The notes under the pieces: generated by a model | The model's input: only the letters and a program-made list of their open reading frames with translations | Databases searched by the model: none | Told to the model about the DNA's origin: nothing | From: a virus | IMG/VR virus record: IMGVR_UViG_3300035670_001036 | Location: 1-28,024 of that record | Length of the DNA stretch: 28,024 bases | Direction: 5' to 3' (one strand) | Program-made: the position numbers and the translations under genes | Part shown: positions 1-6,929 of the stretch, piece by piece | Layout of the letters: every line of letters starts with the position of its first letter | How positions within the stretch are numbered: the stretch's first letter is position 1

Positions 1-32
1 ACAAATTCTGATAATTTTACAATGCTAATCAT
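1..32 (-). CDS. Start of a head-tail or tail gene, cut by the window edge
   Basis: Only ten codons are visible (MISIVKLSEF). The ATG overlaps the TGA stop of the preceding gp10-like gene in an ATGA arrangement, the coupling used at many junctions in this genome. By position it should be the next head-tail or tail-terminator gene, but the visible residues carry no family signal. Confidence 0.55.
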   Translation of the reverse strand, partial: MISIVKLSEF

Positions 33-346
33 TTATGAACAAAACTCCTTCCTGTTGAAGATACTACTGCATAACGTGATGGTGTGTGAAAAGATTCTCT
101 CAAAGATTTAACTACATCGTCTACCGCTCGTTCATCAATAAATCCTTTGTGCTTTTTATGTCTTTGCAAAAAATCAATATATGGAGCAACTCTCTTATCG
201 AAAACAATAGAGAATTGATTCTTAACCACAAAATCTACTTTAGTGGCATTATTTCTTAAGTTTCCTGTTCTATAAGGAAAACTAGGATTAGACTTGACTT
301 TTGCTAAAGCGTTATAACCTAAACGTTGAACTACATCGTCCCTCAT
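29..346 (-). CDS. HK97 gp10-like head-tail connector / minor capsid protein
   Basis: The product has 105 residues, near the usual size of small HK97-gp10-like or minor-capsid proteins that join head and tail. The stretch FPYRTGNLRNNATKV, at about residues 23-37, matches the YxTGxLRxS-type signature common in that group. The rest is basic, with a predicted helix-strand mix and no membrane segment. It overlaps the preceding gene by four bases (ATGA) and lies third after the major capsid gene, the usual place for this component. The family call rests on one motif and gene order. Confidence 0.6.
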   Translation of the reverse strand: MRDDVVQRLGYNALAKVKSNPSFPYRTGNLRNNATKVDFVVKNQFSIVFDKRVAPYIDFLQRHKKHKGFIDERAVDDVVKSLRESFHTPSRYAVVSSTGRSFVHK

Positions 347-708
347 GCTAATGTGATAATCTTAAACGCATTTTTTTCTGAATGCATTTTAGAAAATCTC
401 CCTCCTCCTAATTCGTTTTGATTATTGGCATCATAAGCAATTCTTTCAATGAGATACATATCACCTTGAAATTCTACGTAGCCTTTTAATTCTTTGGCTT
501 CTAATCTTGTGTATATTTGTTTTGAATTCGTTCTGAGAACAAACCTTGTTTTAGCTGTCATTAAGCCAATAACTCGTTGGTTCATGAGTTTTTCTTTTTC
601 GCCAACTAATTGTGCTCTAAAAGTAATAAATTCTTCACGTTCCTCCATTGTGTTTGGGTATCTAGCGAAGAATTTGCACACATAATATTGACCGTTAAGC
701 AACGACAT
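343..708 (-). CDS. Putative head closure / head-tail joining protein
   Basis: The product has 121 residues and is predicted to be mostly beta strand (FITFRAQLVGE, TRFVLRTNSKQIYTRL, GYVEFQGDMYLIERIAYD). Size and fold impression fit the small beta-barrel head-closure proteins (SPP1 gp16 / HK97 gp7-like group) that follow the connector adaptor. No diagnostic motif is visible. The ATG shares one base with the preceding TAA stop (TAATG) and the end overlaps the next ATG, so translation is probably coupled. The role is inferred mainly from position. Confidence 0.45.
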   Translation of the reverse strand: MSLLNGQYYVCKFFARYPNTMEEREEFITFRAQLVGEKEKLMNQRVIGLMTAKTRFVLRTNSKQIYTRLEAKELKGYVEFQGDMYLIERIAYDANNQNELGGGRFSKMHSEKNAFKIITLA

Positions 709-1172
709 TAGTAATCCCTCACTGTATATTTATTTGCTTCCAATCTTACTCCATAATCTGCTGGGTATAATAAGTTGAAATCACTACTTGCGTTCATTAA
801 GATTTGCTCAACTAACGGACTAACTTGTGATTGAACTTGTCTTGACCTCATCATTTGACCACCTGACTTAAAATCAATTCCAATTTGATTAACTACATCA
901 TTACCACCTGATGCGAGGTCATACATAAGCTGCGCTAGAAGAGCTTCTTTTAGTGGATTGAGGAATCTACTGTCTTTTGCTAATAAGTATTCTACTAAGT
1001 CTTTGTTTTCTAAAGGAATTCTGTTATAAATATAATTGTATACGACTAACGATTGAAGTTTTAATTGCATGACTGTGCTAGTTTCATTTCCATATTCTTC
1101 TACTACGTTTCCTAAATCTTCAGTGTCAGAAATATCTAAATGCCAACGATGAGTATATTTATTGTAAGTCAT
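708..1172 (-). CDS. Putative head-tail connector adaptor
   Basis: The product has 154 residues and is largely helical, with clusters such as LKLQSLVVYNYIYNRI and LNPLKEALLAQLMYDLA. It is the first gene after major capsid, where the helical adaptor (gp6 / gp15-like) normally lies. The start is set by AGGAGAAAAAT directly before ATG at 1172. A structured gap of about 100 bases separates it from the capsid gene. No sequence signature proves the family. A neck or packaging accessory protein is the main alternative. Confidence 0.45.
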   Translation of the reverse strand: MTYNKYTHRWHLDISDTEDLGNVVEEYGNETSTVMQLKLQSLVVYNYIYNRIPLENKDLVEYLLAKDSRFLNPLKEALLAQLMYDLASGGNDVVNQIGIDFKSGGQMMRSRQVQSQVSPLVEQILMNASSDFNLLYPADYGVRLEANKYTVRDY

Positions 1173-1273
1173 ATTTTTCTCCTATTAGGCGAATCAGGGA
1201 AGCTAGTGTAAAACTGAACTTGGGGGAAAGGTGGTAAAACCACTAACTTCCCTAACTCTTTTTATTTACTTAA
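1173..1273 (-). other. Structured gap after the major capsid gene
   Basis: This non-coding gap holds a long inverted repeat. The 13-base arms at 1196-1208 (agggaagctagtg) and 1241-1253 (cactaacttccct) pair along their full length if one G-U pair is allowed, leaving a 32-base loop. A second hairpin, GTGG-TTTTA-CCAC, competes with it at the inner side of the 5' arm. No run of T follows the structure on the minus strand, so it is not a standard intrinsic terminator. An mRNA stability or partial attenuation element is possible. Confidence 0.5.
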
Positions 1274-2626
1274 TTACGATAAGGTGAATGTTCCAGAGGA
1301 ACGCACAACTGTGACGTTTCCAAGGTCATCCGCAACTTTGACGTATAAGTAGTTGGCAGTTAAACCGGTTTGTGTAGCGGTTGTTCCACCGACGGCACTG
1401 ATAGCAGCTTTTTTAGTTGCTGCAGCGTATGCAGTATCAAATCCAACGAGTGTTTGTTTGACAGTAGCAGTCGCTGAATAAAAGTATGCAGAAGCTTTAA
1501 GGGTTCGTCCAGTAGCAAGTGCAACAGTAATAACTGGAGCAGCAGTTCCACTTTGAACGTTAAGCGTTGCAGTTGGTTTCAAACGTGAACCAGGAGCAAG
1601 AATTTTGGTCGTGACTTCAGCAACTTGTGGGACAGTGAATCCAGATTTGACTAAGAATACGTTGCCTTTTGGATAGAAAACTTCGAAACCCATACGGCAG
1701 TCTGGTTGGATTAAAATACCTTGAGCGGCGATTGCATCGACAATCTTGATATTTTCTTCTAACGCAATACCACGAGCATTGGCCATAGGCGAAGAGATAT
1801 AACCATAAACATCATCAAGTTCTCCAGCTGGGAAACCGAGATATTTTTCGGCTAATTGCCACACTAAGTCAGCAGCCATATAAACAGGGACTGCATCAAC
1901 TACACCGATAAAACCATTACGTTGGTCACGAGCTGAACCAGTATCAAGAGTTCCTTTTGCAAGAATATCTTGAGCATAGTTAGAACCACCAACAAAAATG
2001 TTATTGGCTTTGAAGAAATATGGACGAAGCATCGTGCGAATAACAGCAACACGACCTTCTAATGGGAACATATCAACTGCGTTATCAACATCACCTTGGT
2101 CTAATTTAGCATTAGCTTCAATGAATTTGTCACGTAAGTGAGTAGCATCTGTTGACGCTAAATCAACTTCAACTAATTGAGACGCAATTAAGGATTTTGC
2201 AACTTTACCAGCAATTGTCATTGCGTTAATGTTGCGATAAACTAATTGTGAATAGTGTTTAGTTTCTTCTTCTAAAAGATTGACAGGAATCATGTCTTTC
2301 GTAGTATTACGAATAGCGATTGGTTTGTCAATGATAGTTAATACATCTAAACCATATTCAATGGTCGAAGGAGCTTCAAAACCTTCTGGGAATGGAAGAC
2401 CGTTGTGGTCTGCACCATAAGAACGAGCTTCTTGAGTAAGCGGTAAAACACGAAGAACGTTAATGCGACCGCCTTTAGTATCTTTCGCAAAACGTTGTGT
2501 GACACCTTCGCCATCATTTTCGATAATGTTTTGTGCGACTGTGCGTAAGATTTCGTTCGTTAAAATTAAACGAGCATGAACTGAATTGATAAACGGTTGT
2601 CCGTAATCACTTAAAAAGTTTGGCAT
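1274..2626 (-). CDS. Major capsid protein with C-terminal Ig-like extension
   Basis: The product has 450 residues and is the likely shell subunit, by position after portal, minor head and scaffold-like genes and by size. The first 345 residues have the mixed helix and strand character of an HK97-fold capsid protein (for example ARLILTNEILRTVAQNIIEN, then ITIAGK-type helices). From about residue 346 the sequence turns into a Thr/Ala/Val-rich all-beta stretch ending LTANYLYVKVADDLGNVTVV, typical of Ig-like or FN3-like virion surface domains. The start is fixed by AGGAGGAAAATAACGT before ATG; that site overlaps the stop of the gene before. Codon use here is less AT-rich than in the flanking genes, as expected for a highly expressed gene. 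Confidence 0.8.
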   Translation of the reverse strand: MPNFLSDYGQPFINSVHARLILTNEILRTVAQNIIENDGEGVTQRFAKDTKGGRINVLRVLPLTQEARSYGADHNGLPFPEGFEAPSTIEYGLDVLTIIDKPIAIRNTTKDMIPVNLLEEETKHYSQLVYRNINAMTIAGKVAKSLIASQLVEVDLASTDATHLRDKFIEANAKLDQGDVDNAVDMFPLEGRVAVIRTMLRPYFFKANNIFVGGSNYAQDILAKGTLDTGSARDQRNGFIGVVDAVPVYMAADLVWQLAEKYLGFPAGELDDVYGYISSPMANARGIALEENIKIVDAIAAQGILIQPDCRMGFEVFYPKGNVFLVKSGFTVPQVAEVTTKILAPGSRLKPTATLNVQSGTAAPVITVALATGRTLKASAYFYSATATVKQTLVGFDTAYAAATKKAAISAVGGTTATQTGLTANYLYVKVADDLGNVTVVRSSGTFTLS

Positions 2627-2640
2627 ACGTTATTTTCCTC

Positions 2641-3195
2641 CTAGTAGCCACCGAGTTTTTTGGCTAACATATCGGTGATGTTAGGTTCAGACTCAACCAT
2701 TTTTCCGGGCTTGCCTTTTTGCCCAACCGATTCGTCTTCTTTTTCAGCTTCTTCTTCGCTTATCGGTTCGCGAATTGCGACTCCTTCCAGCATTTTCTTA
2801 ATAGCTTCAATTGATTCGCGTAATGAAGAGATTTCGTTTTGAATTCCAATCATTGCTTCATCGTGTTGAGTATTTTGTAATTCTGGTTCTGCAGCTACAG
2901 CTTCTAAATCTTCTGGCAGAGGCATTTGTTCAGGAGCAGGCATATTTTCTTCCGCTTCAACTGGCATTTCTTCTGCAGGCATTTCTTTTGCTGGCGGCAT
3001 AGGAGCTTCGATTCCAGCTTCAGCTTCTAGAGCTTGCATATCTGGACTTTCTGCTGCTTCTTCTGCTGGGGTTTCTGTTGGTTCCTCTTCGGTGGCATAC
3101 TTCCCTGCAAGTTCTGCTAGCATGGCTTTGTCTTCTTCAGAAAGTTGGTCTTCAGGTATTGAAGCCAGCGTTTCGAGAATTTGTTTCAAATCCAT
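2641..3195 (-). CDS. Scaffold-like acidic protein
   Basis: The product has 184 residues, counting from ATG at 3195 (MDLKQILETL), which has AGGAGGAAAGTT just upstream. A longer reading adds ten residues but loses the ribosome site. The protein is strongly acidic, with a central Pro/Glu/Ala-rich low-complexity part (repeats of the form MPAEEMPVEAEE), a coiled-coil segment near residues 115-140 (IGIQNEISSLRESIEAIKKMLEG) and a short basic-hydrophobic tail (ITDMLAKKLGGY). Acidic, disordered, coiled-coil proteins directly before major capsid are usually scaffolds; a short basic C-terminal helix is what often binds the shell. There is no sign of a fused protease. Confidence 0.6.
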   Translation of the reverse strand: MDLKQILETLASIPEDQLSEEDKAMLAELAGKYATEEEPTETPAEEAAESPDMQALEAEAGIEAPMPPAKEMPAEEMPVEAEENMPAPEQMPLPEDLEAVAAEPELQNTQHDEAMIGIQNEISSLRESIEAIKKMLEGVAIREPISEEEAEKEDESVGQKGKPGKMVESEPNITDMLAKKLGGY

Positions 3196-3335
3196 AACTT
3201 TCCTCCTATTGGATTTTACACTCATCGTTGTTCATCAAATCTTTCTATCCGCTCATGTCCTGAATCAAGACTTCCACGAGATTCAATAAAGGAATTTAGT
3301 GCTGTGAGTTTTAATCAACTAGTTTTGCTCACTAA
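3196..3335 (-). other. Gap between minor head and scaffold-like genes
   Basis: No gene with a start codon is visible here. In frame with the preceding minor head gene, beyond its TAG and a second TGA seven codons later, lies an open stretch of 30 codons (3225-3314) without ATG, GTG or TTG. It would read as a charged, helix-like peptide ending GHERIERFDEQR. The stretch TTAGTGAG...CTCAC..CACTAA next to the TAG can fold into a hairpin. The scaffold-like gene's ribosome site lies at the left end. Confidence 0.4.
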
Positions 3336-4409
3336 CTAGGCAACTTTTAACAACTCGTCTGGAATAGAGATACGATCAGGATAGTATGCGTGAGAATTTT
3401 CTTCGCTATACTGAATGTATGCTCTTTTCTTTTCTGCGGCTAACTTCCGCAATTCACTTGACCGTTGTGGGTCTATATCTTTCAATAAGACAGCTTCGTG
3501 TTTTAACTTGAAGATTTGTCTTTCCATTGCTCTTTGTTTAGAGCTTATTTCTCTTTCTTTTTTCAGTTCAGCATCACCATAATCAAGAGGTCTGGTGCTT
3601 CCATATGTATATTGTATCATATAATGACGACAATTATAACCGAATAAACCGTTTTTGAAAATTCTTCCTTTTTTCGTTGTAGTAAATACATCTGTAGCTT
3701 TTTCTATTGGAAAGAACTTATTTCCGTCTTGAGTTCCTGTTGTTCCATCAAGACTATATAATTTGCCTTGCCAAGGAGCACAACGTTTGCTAGCGTCTGA
3801 GTGTGTTGATACCCACACAAGCTTAGCTCCGCCTTCTTTGAATTCGTTCATAGAATCTTCGTGATATTGTTTTCTCAAACTAAGTTCTACTAGCGAACGT
3901 AAAGACAACGCGCTACGTTCTGTTCCTTCTTTGATTGCAACTTTAGCCATAGCAACAAAACCTTGTCTTAGTTTCTTGTAATAGTTAACGATTGGAATTG
4001 CACCTTTTTGAGACATCCAAGTTCCTTCGTTAGACACATCGTAAATGTTATCTATGTTAACGTTCTTTGCATTCTCTAAAAATACAGCAATAAATTCCTT
4101 AGGAGAATCTACTTTTCGTTTCAATAATTCTTTAGTAATTCTTTGAGCTTCTGGAAAACCTAAAGTGGCAGTTGATTTTATTTGCAAAAACAATCTCATC
4201 TTATATGTTCTTAATCCACGTAAGATTTCATCTCTATAATAAAATCCTTGTGGAATAGTTTTCATGAATTGTTGGATGAGTTTTTCTGATTGAACGTTAA
4301 TTGACGAAAAGTCTAAAAGCTTTAATGCCCCATTCTTAACAATCAACTTCAGTTTAGTTTCTACTTCGTTGACTGCTTTCAGTATTTCTATCTTATATTC
4401 TGGTTTCAT
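3336..4409 (-). CDS. Phage minor head protein (Phage_min_cap2 / MuF-like)
   Basis: The product has 357 residues. The core at about 200-265 reads WVSTHSDASKRCAPWQGKLYSLDG followed by GLFGYNCRHY; this pair (SxHxDAxxxCAPWQGK and G.NCRH) is the hallmark of phage minor capsid protein 2 and is related to the MuF minor head domain. The N-terminal half is helical and the C-terminus has a coiled coil (KKEREISSKQRAMERQIFKLKHEAVLLKDI in two parts). These proteins sit inside the procapsid near the portal. ATG overlaps the stop of the 32-residue gene before it (ATGA). Confidence 0.8.
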   Translation of the reverse strand: MKPEYKIEILKAVNEVETKLKLIVKNGALKLLDFSSINVQSEKLIQQFMKTIPQGFYYRDEILRGLRTYKMRLFLQIKSTATLGFPEAQRITKELLKRKVDSPKEFIAVFLENAKNVNIDNIYDVSNEGTWMSQKGAIPIVNYYKKLRQGFVAMAKVAIKEGTERSALSLRSLVELSLRKQYHEDSMNEFKEGGAKLVWVSTHSDASKRCAPWQGKLYSLDGTTGTQDGNKFFPIEKATDVFTTTKKGRIFKNGLFGYNCRHYMIQYTYGSTRPLDYGDAELKKEREISSKQRAMERQIFKLKHEAVLLKDIDPQRSSELRKLAAEKKRAYIQYSEENSHAYYPDRISIPDELLKVA

Positions 4410-4504
4410 TTTTTCTTAGGTTCTTTTACCTTTTGAGCTGTAGTCTTAAGTGGAGGCACGTTTACTTTTTTTTGAATTGGTTTTAAGTTGTTCCCGTATT
4501 CCAT
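4406..4504 (-). CDS. 32-residue protein with the YGNNLKP peptide
   Basis: This very short gene encodes MEYGNNLKPIQKKVNVPP and a Lys-rich tail ending KEPKKK. It is well supported as translated: AAGGAGATAACTAAA precedes the ATG with normal spacing, and its TGA overlaps the ATG of the minor head gene. Residues 3-9 repeat the peptide found in four proteins at 8875-10089 (YGNNLKP, YGNDLKP, HGNDLRP). Here it is attached to little more than a basic tail, so the peptide itself may be the working part. It could bring a partner to the head shell or scaffold; function is unknown. Confidence 0.7.
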   Translation of the reverse strand: MEYGNNLKPIQKKVNVPPLKTTAQKVKEPKKK

Positions 4505-4506
4505 TT

Positions 4507-4719
4507 TTAGTTATCTCCTTCCTTTTTTTTGACATAATGTTCTATGATTCTATAGAGTTCTTTTTCTCCTAGTTTTTCAAACTTTTCTTTAAGTGAATTT
4601 AGTTTTTCTTCTGTTGTCCAAATTGAAAAATCAAAAACACTCAATGCATAGATACATTTAGACGCATTCATGTCTTTTTTTATGTATTTCAATACAATTC
4701 TTTCTAAATCTCTTTTCAC
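4507..4719 (-). CDS. Small helical protein of unknown function
   Basis: The product has 70 residues, all predicted helix and rich in Lys and Glu (LNSLKEKFEKLGEKELYRIIEHYVKKKEG). The start is GTG at 4719, which overlaps the stop of the metallopeptidase-like gene (GTGA) and has AGGAGGAAAGTTT upstream. It lies between two head-region genes and is probably a minor virion or assembly factor. I recognise no family. Confidence 0.65.
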   Translation of the reverse strand: MKRDLERIVLKYIKKDMNASKCIYALSVFDFSIWTTEEKLNSLKEKFEKLGEKELYRIIEHYVKKKEGDN

Positions 4720-6929
4720 AAACTTTCCTCCTTGAGATATTTTTTATTTGTGTATTTATACAACATGAATCTTAAAAACTCATGAAGTTTATATTGTGTG
4801 TATCGCGATGGTCCATTTCCCATTCTAAACGCATCCATTCCCTTTTTTATAAGGTCATCAAAACTAGCTGTATCAAAAAAACCTCTCTTATCTAGAGAAA
4901 TTCCATCAGTAATGTTGAGAAGAGCTTCTAAAACTTGTTCTCTAACACCTGTCGTATTATAATAACTTCTATAGTGTGCACCGTATTCAAGCATATATTC
5001 GTCCCATAGTCTATAAAAGTTTTCGTTCTTATTTACTTTGAAAAAATCTTTGTATTCTCCTGTTGAAAAATCTTTCATAATTTCAATTGGTTTATAATCC
5101 CAATTATAACTTCTCTTTGAACCTAAAATGTTGGCAGGATTTCCTTGATAGTTTAATTCTTCTGATGCAAAATTGTAAAAGTCAAAACCTTTTCCTTTTG
5201 TGATTCTATCAATATACCAATCACCAAGTTGTTCAATAGAATTGATGTTGTGTTTTTTCAAAAATCCACTTTCGTCTAATATTGGTAAAATACTAGTAAA
5301 AAATTCTAAATACGATAAACTGCTTTTTTCTAAATTATTTAAGTCTGGATGAATGTCTTTCATTGCTTTTGCAACAGAAATGGTGGCAGCTGTGTTAAAC
5401 ACTTCCATAAAAGCAATGTGGTCTTCGTTGAAACCACCTCTTCCTCCATCTTTTCCGTATTCTTCAAACGTGTGGTCTGGTGCCATCCAATTATAACTAT
5501 TAACGTTCATATTATGAAGCATTTCGTGAATTGTCGTTCCTAATACTTTTTTTCTATTTAATCCGTGGTCTGCAAATGCTTTTGTGTTAAAATTCAATCC
5601 TTCGTTTTTATACGCCTGATGTTTGGTTCTTAATTGCCATTGACTAGCTACGTTTGAAGCGAGAGCGCCTTGTCGAGCACTCACGAAATTCAACTTCACC
5701 TTTTCTCCTTGCATTTTCAAAATATCTTTCACTATTTTTTTCATACCTACGACTAATTCATCGAACGAAAACCATCCATTAGACGATATTGCTTCATTAT
5801 CTGTTGGAGCCATTTTTAAGTGTTTCTTAAATAAATCCATAAATGTTTTTTTAGTAGTAGCAACATCTTTGAAGTATTTTTGATTGTAAGGAAGTTTCAC
5901 AAAGTTTTCTTGAATTTTTTTTCTTCTTGCAAGAAGATGTCGTCTAACAATGGGTTTCATCTGTTCTTTTTTCATATATTTAGTTTGTTCAACTTTTTGA
6001 GTTTCTGGATTGACAGTGAATTCCACAAAATCATCTGCGACATAAAAAGTTCTATACTTATATTCATCTTTCAAAACTGGTTTAGCATAAAGTTTTTTAA
6101 GATTTCCTGTTTTTTCATCGTAAATCTCTATTGTTTCATTTTCTCTAAAAAAAGTTTCCTTCAAATCTATAAACACTGGTTTTGATGAATCTCCAGCTGC
6201 ATTCACTTGTTTTAACATTCCTGGGTATTGTTGTATGGACATCACTGCTTTATCTAAGTTGAAAGCTGGATGTCTTGGGTCGTCAGCATTAGATTTCTTA
6301 CGACTTCCTCCGAAGTATTCGTTATCTATTTTAATAAAACTAATTTCTCCAGGATTGATTGAATAACTTCTTTGAAAATCAGTATGTGCAAGTTGATTTT
6401 CTATATTATATTCAGCTTTAACCTTAAATGGAAAAGTAGCGCTCTCTTGTCTTTGGTTAGCTATTTTTTCGTATTTAGAATAAACACGTGATGCTTCATT
6501 TGAAGCAAATGTTTCGTCTACACTACTTCCTGGAATGTTTTTGAAAGCTGATTCTATTAGTGGTCTAATTCCTTGATAAATAGTATCATCACCCTTTAGT
6601 TTAATGTTTCCATCATCGTCTACAAATTCTATTTCAGGGAAAGTGAAATTATTTTTGACAGGATTATAAAATTTGTTAGTCATTCCAGACGCTCTAAAAG
6701 CTTCTTTCAAAATGTTTTGCAAATCTTCTAAATCTGTTTCAGCTTCTCCTTTTTCGTTAACTTTTAATTTTCTAGAAGGAACTAAAACTGAGTTAAAATA
6801 ACCATGAGTTGGTTTTTGTGTTTTTTCGTCAAAAAACCAATCGTGATTTTTTTCATAAGAATTAGGTTTTCCAGCTGAAGTCTTATAAGGACTATTGCCT
6901 TTTTGAATAAAGTCTGAAGGCAGTTTCAT
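4716..6929 (-). CDS. Large head-region protein with HExxH zinc-metallopeptidase motif
   Basis: The product has 737 residues and is encoded between portal and minor head protein. Residues 468-472 read HEMLH inside TTIHEMLHNMNVNSYNW, a classic zinc-binding HExxH motif. Acidic residues follow at about 502 and 509 (NEDHIAFMEVF) that could give a third ligand, as in gluzincin peptidases. The N-terminal 400 residues are mixed strand and helix with no recognised domain. Size and place fit a protein packed in the head or bound at the portal, which might be ejected with DNA or cut proteins during assembly. ATG overlaps the portal stop (ATGA). Protease activity is inferred from the motif only. Confidence 0.6.
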   Translation of the reverse strand: MKLPSDFIQKGNSPYKTSAGKPNSYEKNHDWFFDEKTQKPTHGYFNSVLVPSRKLKVNEKGEAETDLEDLQNILKEAFRASGMTNKFYNPVKNNFTFPEIEFVDDDGNIKLKGDDTIYQGIRPLIESAFKNIPGSSVDETFASNEASRVYSKYEKIANQRQESATFPFKVKAEYNIENQLAHTDFQRSYSINPGEISFIKIDNEYFGGSRKKSNADDPRHPAFNLDKAVMSIQQYPGMLKQVNAAGDSSKPVFIDLKETFFRENETIEIYDEKTGNLKKLYAKPVLKDEYKYRTFYVADDFVEFTVNPETQKVEQTKYMKKEQMKPIVRRHLLARRKKIQENFVKLPYNQKYFKDVATTKKTFMDLFKKHLKMAPTDNEAISSNGWFSFDELVVGMKKIVKDILKMQGEKVKLNFVSARQGALASNVASQWQLRTKHQAYKNEGLNFNTKAFADHGLNRKKVLGTTIHEMLHNMNVNSYNWMAPDHTFEEYGKDGGRGGFNEDHIAFMEVFNTAATISVAKAMKDIHPDLNNLEKSSLSYLEFFTSILPILDESGFLKKHNINSIEQLGDWYIDRITKGKGFDFYNFASEELNYQGNPANILGSKRSYNWDYKPIEIMKDFSTGEYKDFFKVNKNENFYRLWDEYMLEYGAHYRSYYNTTGVREQVLEALLNITDGISLDKRGFFDTASFDDLIKKGMDAFRMGNGPSRYTQYKLHEFLRFMLYKYTNKKYLKEESL

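Noticed and set aside
3196-3335. tRNA or hammerhead ribozyme in the gap
   Set aside because: No T-arm, anticodon arm or CUGANGA/GAAA core could be found on either strand.
5880-6185. Plus-strand open frame of 101 codons, and other plus-strand frames such as 20313-20771 and 21224-21517
   Set aside because: They lie opposite strong minus-strand genes, have low-complexity Phe/Ser/Leu-rich content expected of antisense frames, and lack ribosome sites.
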